This document shows positions 33,606 through 44,986 of a stretch of DNA of 64,000 nt, piece by piece. The notes under the pieces were generated by a model, which was not told the DNA's origin, ran no database searches, and saw only the letters and a list, made by a program, of their open reading frames with translations. Within the stretch, counting starts at the first letter, position 1; every line of letters starts with the position of its first letter. This stretch comes from Isoetes taiwanensis (taxonomy: Eukaryota > Streptophyta > Lycopodiopsida > Isoetales > Isoetaceae), in assembly GCA_021234155.1 (NCBI GenBank), contig JAJEKV010000030.1, forward strand, positions 10,666,525 to 10,730,524, written 5' to 3'. Both the position numbers and the translations under genes were made by a program.

Positions 33606-35339
33606 TGTTGCCCCCAAAGGGCAACATACTAATTGATTGGTTTGTTTGCTAAAGATAGGAAGACTTGGTAGTCAACATTGTTGTGAAGGTCAAGGGGTCT
33701 TTATCCTCAAGGTCAACTCTCATAAGAAATGCTCCATTTGAGGTCAAAGGATGCTTATAAGGTTTTGGGTAAGAAGTTTGGAAGATACCTTTTTTGAAGA
33801 TTGGAAGCTAGAGTTTGGAAGACCCCATGGTAAACTAGAATCTTTTGCTCCTAAATTATTCCTTTTTACATTTCTCCATGCCCCCTCTCGTTTTTTGCCT
33901 TGATGCCTCAACCACACTCTCATTCTATCACAAATTCCTTTCTATTTCATATGCCTCTCCACTTTTTGCCTTTTCCTTTGAAAAATAAATTCTATGTCAA
34001 AATCCTAGGTGAATAACCTAGGTATCACTCTAGATGCCATAAGGATGCCATATGCCACGTGGCAAGGCCAGATATGCTCCCAAACTTTTGGAGGGCATCC
34101 TCAAAGATTCCTAGGAGATCCCAAAAAACCAAAGGGTCATTTTTCCCACTTACACCATTGAAAATTTAATTTTTAAAAGGCCGGAATCTCCAAAAATACT
34201 CGAAAGATGCTCGCGAGATTCCTTCCACGAACCCTAAAATTATAAAACTCCTTCGAATCGGCCAGGAACCTCTGTTTCTGCCTTAAATTCCTCCCGAATC
34301 TTCTCTTCCCGCCTCCTAGCTACCAAACAAACCCATAATCAAAGCCTAAGATTCTGGATCCATAAAAATTTGAAAATATAACTGGGGTGATCGACACAGA
34401 GAATTTTTGAAGGCCCAGACGCATCAAACCTCGACATTGATACATGCTGAGCATGATCTGAAGACGTTCTTGAAGTTTCTGAGTGTTCCACAGTTTAATC
34501 TGAGAAGATTGGACTGATACTATTGATTTGATATTATTATTGACCTCCTAAGCTACATTATTGACTGATATATGTTCCTAAGAGTATTACCTTCATATCA
34601 ATGAAAATTGATTGCCAAGTATTCAAAAAGTCTACTGTCATGATCCTTTAGCATTCTTGTATCACAAACTTTTTTACAGAAAAGAATTCCCCTACTTTTT
34701 CTTGCATTGAACCATTTGCACTTCATATCCCCTCTTATTTGCACCTGTGTGCACAAAAATTTCAAAAAAAATCCATCTCAAACTCGAGTTACCATTTTTT
34801 GCATTCTGTCTGATACAAATCCAGACTGATATCCACAAAACAGTACCAAAAAAATAGTTTTAGAGATTCAAATTTTGATTTGACAGCATGCACCTTATCT
34901 TTGAAGTCTATAGAGCATCCTAGTCTTGAAATTTCCTTAAAATTCAACTTACAACTCAAGTTACAAAACTCTGAGTTCTGTTTGCTACATTGACTGGTAT
35001 TGACCAAAAATTGACCCAACTTTGAGATCGGATATCTCACAGATCAAGACTCAGACTTGGTCAAGATCTTTATCTTTGCTTGCCTACAACTTTTCTGAGT
35101 AAGTCACAGCCATCTGACCTTGGAAATCGATCTGCATACGAGATCTGTGTTGATTTGAGCAAGGAGTCCAAAATCCAGAATTGGGAAAGGTATGAAAATT
35201 CTATGATTCAGCTTTTTCTTTGGAAAATTCTTATGTAGATTGATCACCTTAAGTGATCTGGAGGTTCTAACCCCAACTTGAGTGAACATTCAAGTTGGCT
35301 TCTTGTGTTTGACTCTCTAGGCCAGGTTGAGGGTCAACA
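33606..35339 (+). repeat. 3' LTR of nested element
   Basis: 1734 bp, same ends as the 5' LTR. It retains the 83-bp block missing from the 5' LTR. The host frame resumes immediately after it at 35343. Confidence 0.9.
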
Positions 35340-36195
35340 GCACCGCCAAGAGAGGAGGACAAAAAGACGGGAGGACGAGCCAACCACAGCCGGCGAGCCG
35401 AAGAGGAAGAGAGCCAAAGGCATTAAGGCGGGCAAGAGAACAGTTGTGAAGGTTGGTAAGCGAGCGAAGGGTCCCGTCATCAATGAGCCATCAGGCGAGC
35501 AGACCCCGCCTTCTACCGACGACTCGGACGAAGATTACGTCCCCAACACTGAGGGGGCAAGCTCTTCGAAACCCCCAGTCGTGGAGAAGGAAGTACCTGA
35601 ATAGGTGGCACCTGAGCAGGAGCAGCCCGGGCAGGCGCCGAAGCCCCCACCTTTCCCAACGTGGGATAGGGTTAAAGCCCTGCGACCACAATGGGAGGCG
35701 TATGTGATAGACCCCGTCAAGGTCTATCAGAAGAAGATCAGGGAGCACAACGCCTACATGGCGAAGTGGGAGGCATACAATGCTTACTACCAGGAGCACA
35801 GGGTGAGAACAATTGAAGGCGGACACCCGACAAAAAGCCAGACCCTGAAGCCGCCGCCGCCTAGGCCCAAGCCTCCCAGAGCACCAGGAAAGAAGCGGAC
35901 CAACAGCAAGCAGAAGGAGCAGAGAGCCCTCAAGGAAATCCGGCACTTCCAGCGAAGTTACGGACTCTTGATTCCCCGGGCACCGTTTCAACGCTTGGTC
36001 CGAGAGGTAATGCAAGAGTATAACACAGACATGCGGGTGACCGACGAAATGTTGCTGTGCCTACAGGAGGCAGCAGAGCAAAAACTGGTGCAGCACTTTG
36101 AAGATTCGACGGCCTGCACAGTTCACGCGAAGAGGGTCACACTCATGAGACAGGATATGCATCTGGCTAGACACATCAAGGGAGAACGCCCTTGA
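35340..36195 (+). pseudogene. H3-like gene, C-terminal part with complete H3 histone fold
   Basis: It continues in frame from 25648. A basic linker (RRTKRREDEP, KRKRAKGIKAGKRTVVKVGK), an acidic Ser patch and a Trp/Tyr-rich helical stretch (WEAYNAYYQEH) lead to a Pro-rich segment. A histone fold occupies 35926-36192: ALKEIRHFQRSYGLLI (alpha-N), PFQRLVREV (alpha 1), LQEAAEQKLVQHFED (alpha 2), HAKRVT and DMHLARHIKGERP (alpha 3). By eye about half of the roughly 89 positions match canonical H3, and loop 1 has canonical length, unlike CENH3. TAG at 35602-35604 interrupts the frame; the minus copy has CAG there. The joined protein would be about 418 residues. The fold should pair with H4. Role unknown. 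Confidence 0.92.
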
Positions 36196-36340
36196 ACTTC
36201 TTATAAATAATGGAAATTTTTGTTCATATAAAGAATTTTTTGAGTAAATAATATGTTTCATCTTGCTTGATTAGGTTAAGATATTGAATGCTGGCTCTTG
36301 TTTTGGTTAAATTGGACATTTTGAGCAAAATTGAGACGAT

Positions 36341-36407
36341 GTCTCACACGTCGCGCCAGGACAGGAAATGAACTTTTCATTTTCGGGTTGGGCGCAACGT
36401 GTGAGAC
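36341..36407. repeat. Leader hairpin C
   Basis: Same 67-bp design as hairpins A and B (arms GTCTCACACGTCGCGCC and complement). It lies between the H3-like gene and ORF B. Confidence 0.85.
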
Positions 36408-36539
36408 CATGCCCAAATCGGCCCAAAACTGCTCCAAATTGACCAAATAAGGGGTCAATTCTGCCTAACTCGACGAGTCCAGTAAGATTAAACCCTTAGA
36501 TCACCCAAATTGATCAAGTTTAACCCATTTAGAGCCCAT

Positions 36540-36606
36540 GTCTCACACGTCGCGCCAGGGCAGAAAATGAACTTTTCATTATCGGTCTGGGCGCAACGTG
36601 TGAGAC
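36540..36606. repeat. Leader hairpin D
   Basis: Fourth copy of the hairpin, about 263 bases upstream of the ORF B start codon. The inner palindrome is AATGAA/TTCATT. Confidence 0.85.
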
Positions 36607-36745
36607 CTCGCAGCATTTTCTTCACCATGCCATACCCAAATGATAAAAGTAATCTTCAAACTCTCAATTGCACCTCTTAACAGATTAGAATCGCCCAATC
36701 CCAGTAAATTCTAGGTCATCCAAAAATTAGGGTTTTCCCCCTTTT

Positions 36746-36755
36746 CTATAAATAG
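36746..36755 (+). promoter_or_regulatory. Internal TATA-like box of ORF B
   Basis: CTATAAATAG about 123 bases upstream of ATG 36869. The leader after it (CTCTCCACTGCTTAGGCGATCTTC) resembles that of the H3-like gene (CTCTCCTTTGCCAAGGCGATCTTC), so the two promoter-leader modules look duplicated. Confidence 0.5.
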
Positions 36756-36868
36756 GTCCCCCAATTTCCATTTAGCACCCTACAAGTTTGCTCTCCACTG
36801 CTTAGGCGATCTTCCAGCTCCCTGAGGCGCTTCTGCATCTGTTTGATAGTCTCTTCTTTGCTAGATCA

Positions 36869-38416
36869 ATGGCCACTGCTGACTTCAGGCGATGGTACAG
36901 CGCCAGTGCCCACGCTGCCGAGGCTGATGTCAATGACATCTTCTGAGTCTTTGGGAAAGAAGTAGATGTCCAAGCCACGCTGAATGCAAATGCAACCCGA
37001 TATAGACAAGTTTTTAGCAGAGTTCCAAGCTAGGTAGGACCCTCCCTCGCCCAGCTCCCCTTGCATAGGCTATTTTGTTCCCCGCCCATCCCTTCAAGCA
37101 GCTTTGGGCGATGTCCCAACATCGCCAAATACTTAACCAACAAGGCCCGTGAGGGTTTGCCAGACTACATGGTCCCCGACGGGTTGACGTAACCAAGTAT
37201 TTCTCCTACACCGCCGCCCTAGCTATTTTCCTATCCCACCGCGTGCGAAAACCCAATGGGGCAACCTCTATCCCTCCCATGGAGGTGGACCCCATAGCAG
37301 CCCAAGCGTAAGAGCCGGATGCTTTTGGCAAAGCATCAGCCGGAGCAAGAAGGAAGAGAAGAAGAAGAAGAAGAGGAGCTCGGACGACTAAGAGTACACT
37401 GAGAGCTCGACTTCATCGAAGAACGGCGGCAAGCGGAGGAGGAGCCGGGCCAACATCGAGCCGGAGCCTGCAGACCCTCAGAGTTGCTCCACCACTTGGG
37501 CTAGGCATCACAAGCCTAGCCCCCATCATCATCAACCCGAGAGGAGTACCTACTCCTCGCGACATACGTAATCTTCCCCAATGCGGGGGGGGGAGCTCCG
37601 GCTTGATGAGTTGCTACACCAACTACGGCTAAAGAATTGCATTTGGACGACTTCATCGTCCGGGGAGCCTCAGACTTCCCACTTCAAGTGCGAGAAGCCG
37701 ACACCTACACAGGGGAGTCGACTTCCGACATCCAGGCCTACAGCAGCATAAGACAGGTTATGGAGGCCGGAGACCTGCCATCGGAAGAAGAGTTCCTCGC
37801 CATCTAAGAACGGATGAGGATCAGAGGCAAGACCACCAGCATCTTGATGCCGAGCCCCTCGACACCACCGCCAACAAGGGGAGCAGGAATCGACATCAGG
37901 CGAGTCGACTCCACAATTGCAGACTACCGAGAGCTGACCGAGGTAGAGGTCGACGAGTACGTCAGACGGCATAGAGCTGAAGGCCAAACAAGTGGGGAAT
38001 CATCTGCGACACACAACGACAGGTCGCTGAGGTATTACCTGCCCCTGCTGCTGGATGGGAGAATAGCGGTGATACATCGCAAATTCAGCCCACGAGGAGA
38101 AGAAGGAGTGTTCATGCTTATTGCACTCTCAGGCTTCGGCAGGCATGCTCGAATAGCGGCAAATGTCGACTATGCTATCCTAGTGAAGAGAGCAATGGCA
38201 CTTGACCTCTTCGACTTCGCCGTGCCCTACCGACGGTAGGGAAGATTGGCGGTAACCGCGGCCTACACCTCCGACCGCAGGGTGGAAGAGTTGGTGACGG
38301 CCTTGCAGGGCGGGACGTCGACCAATGTCCTTAGGAGCTTGGGACACTCCATAGGAACAGCCCAAGTTAAGAAGTTCCTTGAGGACAACCCATCTTACCG
38401 GCGATTTCAAGATTAG
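36869..38416 (+). pseudogene. ORF B, unrecognised protein (plus copy)
   Basis: The ATG at 36869 opens MATADFRRWYSASAHAAEAD. The better-preserved minus copy (44724-43194) shows about 510 codons: a helical N-terminus, an acidic tract (GREEEEEESDDEE), a middle LLLSDIQNLPE segment and a conserved C-terminal part (LRYYLPLLLDGRIAVIHRKF, FGRHARIAANVDYA, DLFDFAVPYRR, VRK-type ending NPSYRRFQD). I recognise no family; it is not a histone, protease or envelope-type protein by eye. It sits between the H3-like gene and gag with its own TATA-like box. This copy has many frameshifts and stops. Confidence 0.6.
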
Positions 38417-38593
38417 TTAGACTCTTGATCCCGGAGATTTTGTACTAAAATATTATATAATATAAATATAATTTCTTTTGCACTTTAAATGTTTTGTTGA
38501 TGAATTTTCTTTCCCAACTATACCAACAAACATAAATAATGCAAGAGAACAAGTAAAACTAACCATATAGCCATGAATTACTTGTGGATGCAG
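38417..38593 (+). other. Spacer between ORF B and gag
   Basis: AT-rich spacer with no motif; the equivalent in the minus copy is 43030-43193. Confidence 0.5.
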
Positions 38594-39965
38594 CTAGAGG
38601 CCTAAGCTCAGGGGAACGACAACGCCGAGACCATATGGAAGAACAGAGTCCGCCCAGGCCACCCCCGGCAAGGAACCTGTTTGAGGAATTTGGACCCATG
38701 ACCCCAGAAGAGGAAATATCTCAGATGAGGACGGACCTTGAGTAGATAAAGGCTTTGCTGGCCGCACAAGCAGGAGTGGGTTCGGTGGGCAACGCTCAGT
38801 TGCCTCAAGCATCAGCTCGAAAAACAGGAAGGGACAAGAAGAGGAGCAAGAGAAGGAGGTCCTCCAGCTCGGAATCCTCCGACTCAAGCTCGGACTCAGA
38901 CTCCGACTCCGAGGAAGAGGAAGAGCAGGCCCAGGACCGAACAGATGGAAGGCAGAGGAACACTGCAGATGGACGACAAAGGGACACAAGAACCTCGACT
39001 ACCGTAAGAAGGTAGACTCTCGCGATTGGGAAATGTTTGGAAGGCCGAAGCTCGAGCAATCCTCAAAGCGAACAGGGTCGCATGGAGGCAGAGGCTTGGC
39101 TCGATGAGATGAGCCAATATGGCAACGCCTATGGTATGAAGGACAAGGATAAAGGCAGTGGTGGCAAATGTACCAACCCGAAAGGAGCAAAGACGATATG
39201 GTGGAAGGGGTATGCAAAGGCCCATGGCTTGAGCAGGGATGCTTGCAGGTTCAGGAAGTTTGCTAAAGCCTTCAAGCGCCACTACGTCCCAAGAGAGCAC
39301 AAGTCCAGCATGATGCAGCAGTTCTATAGGTTGCAACAGGGAAACAAATCAGTACATAAATATACAGAGGAATTCATGAGGTTAAGGCTTTATGTGCCAA
39401 AGTTGGGTGAAAAGCATGCAGTGGAAAGCTATATTGAGGGGCTGAATGATGAGATCCGCAAGCTTGTAAGGGCAATAAACCCTAAGACAAGATCGTAAGC
39501 GAGTCCAAGGCAATAAGTTTGCAAGGAAACGGGGCCTCGCAATAGCGAGGCGAGGCAGCAAGATACCGTGACAAAGGCAAAGCAACAGGGAGTTATAGTC
39601 CTAGGGCAGCCAGCCCAGGCCCAGCTAGAGCCCCATATGGTGGCAACCAGGGGAAGCAGCAGGACAAAAATCAGGTGTCCTTCAAGGACAAGCAGGAAGG
39701 GTCAAACTACTCCAAAGCAAAGGCGGTCCTTTTGCGTGCAATGCCCAAGGAAAAGAGGCAGGTGAGTACATAGAAAAGCAGCTTTTGCTTCGTGTGCTTC
39801 CAGCCAGGCCATAGGACGTGAACCCCCCTTTGTCATGAGTGCAGCACTAGCGGAGTTGGGAGATTCGGACACTCTGTCTGACGACGACGGCGAGGCAGCC
39901 CACGACTACATTCAGGGTGAGTGTCATATCTTTGCCGCAATAGATACAGAGCAAGCAGAGAGCCA
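38594..39965 (+). pseudogene. Chromovirus gag (plus copy)
   Basis: The N-terminal part has a Ser/Asp/Glu-rich tract after a basic patch (RDKKRSKRRRSSSS, SSDSDSDSEEEEEQ). The Retrotrans_gag capsid domain follows: EAEAWLDEM, WWKGYAKAHGLSRDACRF, FKRHYVPREHKSSMMQQF, YTEEFMRLRLYVPKLG, YIEGLNDEIRKLV. The zinc knuckle is destroyed here but survives in the minus copy. Gag forms the particle and packages RNA. Stops near 38744, 39013 and 39496 inactivate this copy. Confidence 0.85.
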
Positions 39966-39984
39966 GTAAGGTCAAGGCCAAGTC

Positions 39985-40954
39985 TTTCATAGTCCTGATA
40001 GACTCAGGAAGTAGCCAAAACTTTGCATCCCCCAGAATGGTTGAAATGTTGAAGTTGAAACCATTAAAGTCGAAGCCAAGGCCCGTTGTCTTAGCAAGTG
40101 GAGCAGTAAGGCAGACGGTAGGCAGGAGAATTAATTTTGACATCGACATGCCAGGGATTAATATCCAGATGGGGGCAGAGGTAATGGGCATTGGGAAGTA
40201 TGACCTGATCATAGGAATGGTTGGACCAGCAGGGGCCATCATCGATTGTGGAAAGCGGAAGGTGACCTTCCCAACGCCCGACGGCAAGATCATTGAGATC
40301 ACAGGTAAAGAAGTTGTTCCCATCATGCAGTGTATGTCTTCTAAACGGATGCTCAAGTGCATAAGGAGTGAGCAGGTAGCTTATATCTTCAAGCTTGAGA
40401 TCCAAGAGCCGGAGCCAGAAGAAGGTAAGGAGGATGAAGGGCTCAGCAAGTTACCTAAGCAGGCAGCTAACTTGATCACGGAGTTCCATGATTTCTTTCC
40501 AGATGAGATCAAGCAGCTCCCTCCTTATAGGGGAGTCGAGTGCGAGATAGCACTCGAACCGGGAACAAAGCCGACAAGTAAGGCTCCATACAGAATGACG
40601 ACGCAGGAGTTGACGGAGCTAAAGAAGCAATTGCAGGAGTTGCTCGACCTAGACTTCATTAGACCTAGCGTCTCGCCATTTGGAGCGCCTATTCTCTTTG
40701 TCAAGAAGAAGGATGGCAGTTTGAGGATGTGCATAGACTATAGGCAGTTGAACAAGCACACCATCAAGAACAAGTATGCGCTCCCCAGATCAGATGACTT
40801 GATGGATCAGCTTCAAGGTGCAAAGGTCTTCTCCAAAATCGACTTAAGGTCAGGTTATCATCAGATCCGGATAAAGAAGATATCCATAAAACCGCCTTCA
40901 GAACGCGGTATGGGCATTATGAGTTCACGGTAATGCCTTTCGGCTTATCAAATG
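39985..40954 (+). pseudogene. Chromovirus protease and start of RT (plus copy), truncated
   Basis: The protease begins [14 protein letters not shown] (catalytic DSG) and continues through [20 protein letters not shown]. The RT N-terminus reads [55 protein letters not shown] and MPFGLSN. It ends at the inversion junction (about 40953), before the catalytic FFDD box. A small frameshift lies near 40885. Confidence 0.88.
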
Positions 40955-41620
40955 AAGCGTAGGTCGAGCAACTCCTGCAATTGCTTCTTTAGCTCCGTCA
41001 ACTCCTGCGTCGTCATTCTGTATGGAGCCTTACTTGTCGGCTTTGTTCCCAGTTCGAGTGCTATCTCGCACTCGACTCCCCTATAAGGAGGGAGCTGCTT
41101 GATCTCATCTGGAAAGAGATCATGGAACTCCGTGATCAAGTTAGCTGCCTGCTTAGGTAACTTGCTGAGCCCCTCATCCTCCTTACCTTCTTCTGGCTCT
41201 GGCTCTTGGATCTCAAGCTTGAAGATATAAGCTACCTGCTCACTCCTTATGCACTTGAGCATCCGTTTAGAAGACATACACTGCATGATGGGAACAACTT
41301 CTTTACCTCTGATCTCAATGACGGGAAGGTCACCTTCCGCTTCCCACAATCGATGATGGCCCTTGCTGGTCCAAGATACTCCATTCCTATGATCAGGTCA
41401 TACTTGCCAATGCCCATTACCTCTGCCCCCATCTGGATATTAATCCCTGGCAAGTCGATGTCAAAATTAATTCTCTTGCCTGCCGTCTGCCTTACTGCTC
41501 CACTTGCTAAGACAACGGGCCTTGGCTTCGACTTTAATGGTTTCAACTTCAACATTTCAACCATTCTGGGGGATGCAAAGTTATGGCTACTTCCTGAGTC
41601 TATCAGGACTATGAAAGACT
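40955..41620 (-). pseudogene. Chromovirus protease and RT start (inverted copy 1)
   Basis: Protease residues [33 protein letters not shown] and DLIIGMEYLGP, then the RT approach ([30 protein letters not shown]) up to LLDL at the junction. A deletion near 41330 shifts the frame between them. Confidence 0.8.
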
Positions 41621-43030
41621 TGGCCTTGGCCTTCCCACCTTATACTGGCTCTCTGCTTGCTCTGTATCTATTGCGGCAAAGATATGACACTCATCCTGAA
41701 CGTAGTCGTGGGCTGCCTCGCCGTCGTCGTCAGACAGAGTGTCCCAATCTCCCAACTCCGCTAGTGCTGCACTCATGACGAAGGGGCAGTTCGTTGTCCT
41801 ATGGCTTGGCTGGAAGCACCTGAAGCAAAGCTGCTTTTCTATGCACTCCTGCCTCTTTTCCTTGGGCATTGCCTGCAAAAAGGACCGCACTGCTTTGGAG
41901 TAGTTTGACCCTTCCTGCTTGTCCTTGAAGGACACCTGCTTTTTGTCCTGCTGCTTCCCCTGGTTGCCACCATATGGGGCTCTAGCTGGGCCTGGGCTGG
42001 CTGCCCTAGGACTATAACTCCCTGTTGCTTTGCCTTTGTCCTAGTCTGAGGCCCTCTTCCTTGCAAACTTATTGCCTTGGACTCTGCTTCTGATACTGTC
42101 ATAGGGTTTATTGCCCTTACAAGCTTGCGGATCTCATCATTCAACCCCTCAATATAGCTTTCCACTGCATGCTTTTCACCCAACTTTGGCACATAAAGCC
42201 TTAGCCTCATGAATTCCTCTGTATATTTCTGTACTGATTTGTTTCCCTGTTGCAACCTATAGAACTGCTGCATCATGCTGGACTTGTGCTCTCTTGGGAC
42301 GTAGTGGCGCTTGAAGGCTTTAGCAAACTTCCTGAACCTGCAAGCATCCCTGCTCAAGCCATGGGCCTTTGCATACCTCTTCCACCATATACGTGCTGCT
42401 CCTTTCAGGTTGGCTGTTGCCACCCTGCCTTTATCCTTGTCCTTCATACCATAGGCGTTGCCATATTCGCTCATCTCATCGAGCCAAGCCTCTGCCTCCA
42501 TGCCTGACCTGTTCTCGCCTGAGAATTGCTCGAGCTTCCTGGCCTTCCAAACATTTCCCAATGCAGAGTCTACCTTCTTCTGGTAGTCAGACGTTCTTGT
42601 GTCCCTTTGTCATCCATCTGTGGTATCCCTCCGCCTTCCATCTGCAGTGTTCCTCTGCCTTCCATCTGTTCGGTCCTGGGCCTGCTCTTCCTCTTCCTTG
42701 GAGTTGGAGTCTGAGTCCGAGCTTGAGTCGGAGGATTCCGAGCTGGAGGACCTCCTTCTCTTGCTCCTCTTCTTGTCCCTTCCTGTTTTCCGAGCTGATG
42801 CTTGAGGCAACTGAGCGTTGCCCACCGAACCCACTCCTGCTTGTGCGGCCAGCAAAGCCTTTATCTGCTCAAGGTCCATCCTCATCTGAGATATTTCCTC
42901 TTCTGGGGTCATGGGTCCAAATTCCTCAAACAGGTTCCTTGCCGGGGGTGGCCTGGGCGGACTCTGTTCTTCCATATGGTCTCGGCGTTGTCGTTCCCCT
43001 GAGCTTAGGCCTCTAGCTCCATCCACAAGT
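41620..43030 (-). pseudogene. Chromovirus gag with zinc knuckle (inverted copy 1)
   Basis: Best gag copy in the window. N-terminal acidic/Ser tract (RSKRRRSSSSESSDSSSDSD); capsid domain WWKRYAKAHGLSRDACRF, FKRHYVPREHKSSMMQQF, YVPKLGEKHAVESYIEGLND; nucleocapsid with one knuckle CFRCFQPSHRTTNC (CX2CX4HX4C) at about 41850. Frame changes near 42610 and 41930 break it into three parts. Confidence 0.85.
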
Positions 43031-43193
43031 AATTCATGGCTATATGGTTAGTTTTACTTGTTCTCTTGCATTATTTATGTTTGTTGGTATAGTTGGGAAA
43101 CAAAATTCATCAACAAAACATTTAAAGTGCAAAAGAAATTACATTTATATCATATAATATTTTAGTACAAAATCTCCAGGATCAAGAGTCTAA

Positions 43194-44724
43194 CTAATCT
43201 TGAAATCGCCGGTAAGATGGGTTGTCCTCAAGGAACTTCTTAACTTGGGCCGTTCCTATGGAGTGTCCCAAGTTCCTAAGGACATTGGTCGACGTCCCGC
43301 CCTGCAAGGCCGTCATCAACTCTTCCACCCTGCGGTCGGAGGTGTAGGCCGCGGTTACCGCCAATCTTCCCTGCCGTCGGTAGGGCACGGCGAAGTCGAA
43401 GAGGTCAAGTGCCATTGCTCTCTTCACTAGGACAGCATAGTCGACATTTGCCGCTATTCGAGCATGCCTGCCGAAGCCTGAGAGTGCAATAAGCATGAAC
43501 ACTCCTTCTTCTCCTCGTGGGCTGAATTTGCGATGTATCACCGCTATTCTCCCATCCAGCAGCAGGGGCAGGTAATACCTCAGCGACCTGTCGTTGTGTG
43601 TCGCAGATGATTCCCCACTTGCTTGGCCTCCAGCTCTATGCCGTCCGTACTTACTTCGACCTCTACCTCGGTCGACTCTCGTGATGCGCAATTGTGGAGT
43701 CGACTCGCCTGATGTCGATTCCTGCTCCCCTTGCTGGCGGTGGTGTCGAGGGGCTCGGCATCAAGATGCTGGTGGTCTTGCCTCTGATCCCCATCCGTTC
43801 TTGGATGGCGAGGAACTCTTCTTCCGATGGCAGGTCTCCGGCCTCCATAACCTTTCTTGTCTTATCTTTTTGTAGGCCTGGATGTCTAAGTGCGACTCCT
43901 CTGTGTGGGTGTCGACTTCTCGCCAGGCCCGGGGAAGTCCGAGGCTCCCCACGGCGATGAAGTCGTCCAAATCATTCTTTGCCGTAGTTGGTGTAGCAAC
44001 TCATCAAGCCAGAGCTCCCTCTCCCTGCATTCGGGAAGATTCTGTATGTCACTGAGGAGTAGGTACTCCTCTCCGTTGATGATGATGGGGGCTAGGCTTG
44101 TGATGCCTAGCCCAAGTGGTGGAGCAACTCTGAGGGTCTGCCGGCTCCGCTCGATATTGGCCAGCTCCTCCTCTGCTTGCCGCCGTTCTTTGTCTGAGTC
44201 GAGCTCCGTGTACTCTTCGTCGTCCGACTCCTCTTCTTCTTCTTCTCTTCCTTCTTGCTCCTGCTGGTACTGCAAAAGCATCCGCTCTTCTGCTTGGGCT
44301 GCTATGGGGTCCACCTCCATGGGAGGGATAGAGGTTGCCCCCATTGGGTTTTCGGCACGGTGGGATAGGAAAATAGCTAGGGCGGCGGTGTAGGAGAAAT
44401 ACTTGGTCCTGTCAACTGTCAGGACCATGTAGTCTGGCAGCCTCTGGGCCTTGTTGGTTAAGTATTTGGCGATGTTCGGGACATCGCCCAAGGCTGCTTG
44501 AAGGGATGGGCGGGGAACAAAATAGCCTATGCAGGGGGGAGCTGGACGAGGGAGGGTCCTACCCTATCTTGGAACTCTGCTAAAACTTGTCTATATGCTG
44601 GGGTTACATTCAGCGTGGCTTGGACATCTACTTCTTTCCCAAAGACTCGGAGGATGTCATTGACATCAGCCTCGGCAGCGTGGGCACTGGCGCTGTACCA
44701 TCGCCTGAAGTCAGCAGTGGCCAT
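43194..44724 (-). pseudogene. ORF B, unrecognised protein (inverted copy 1)
   Basis: The ATG at 44724 opens MATADFRRWYSASAHAAEAD. The rest follows in three frames: YLTNKAQRLPDYMVLTVDR, the acidic REEEEEESDDEEYTELDSDK, IIINGEEYLLLSDIQNLPE, DLPSEEEFLAIQERMGIRGK, and the C-terminal LRYYLPLLLDGRIAVIHRKF to NPSYRRFQD stop. Frame breaks lie near 44527 (a C run), 43985 and 43680. Sequence is well kept between both copies, so the protein was probably functional recently. No homologous family recognised. Confidence 0.6.
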
Positions 44725-44986
44725 TGATCTAGCGAAGAAAAGACTATCAAACAGATGCAGAAGCGTCTCAGGGAGCTGGAAGATCGCCTAAGCAGTGGAG
44801 AGCAAACTTGTAGGGTGCTAAATGGAAATTGGGGGACCTATTTATAGAAAAGGGGGAAAACCCTAATTTTTGGATGACCTAGAATTTACTGGGATTGGGC
44901 GATTCTGATCTGTTAAGAGGTGCAGTTGAGAGTTTGAAGACTACTTTTATCTTTTGGGTATGGCATGGTGAAGAAAATGCTGCGAG

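Larger units (their letters stand above)
25649..35339 (+). mobile_element. Nested Tat-like Ty3/gypsy retrotransposon
   Basis: A 9.7-kb element inserted in the H3-like gene, with LTRs 25649-27319 and 33606-35339 (both TGTTGCCCCCAAAGG to GGGTCAACA). The order is gag, protease, archaeal-type RNase H, RT, degenerate RNase H, integrase, then a long non-coding 3' region. Both junctions share GCA (25646-25648 and 35340-35342). Removing the element with one GCA restores the host frame. The coding region has several stops and frameshifts, so it is inactive. Confidence 0.88.

Noticed and set aside
35650-35830. HMG box in the linker of the H3-like protein
   Set aside because: There are regularly spaced Trp/Tyr residues in a helical stretch, but the conserved HMG-box pattern could not be matched.
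35926-36192. Centromeric H3 (CENH3)
   Set aside because: Loop 1 has canonical H3 length, the C-terminus ends GERP like canonical H3, and the tail matches canonical ARTKQTARK, which CENH3 tails normally do not keep.
24791-36606. CRISPR-like array from repeated hairpins
   Set aside because: The copies are hundreds of bases to kilobases apart, in a plant retrotransposon leader, with no regular spacers.
36869-38416. ORF B as another histone (H4, H2A or H2B) or an envelope-like protein
   Set aside because: No histone landmarks, signal peptide or membrane segment could be read in either copy.
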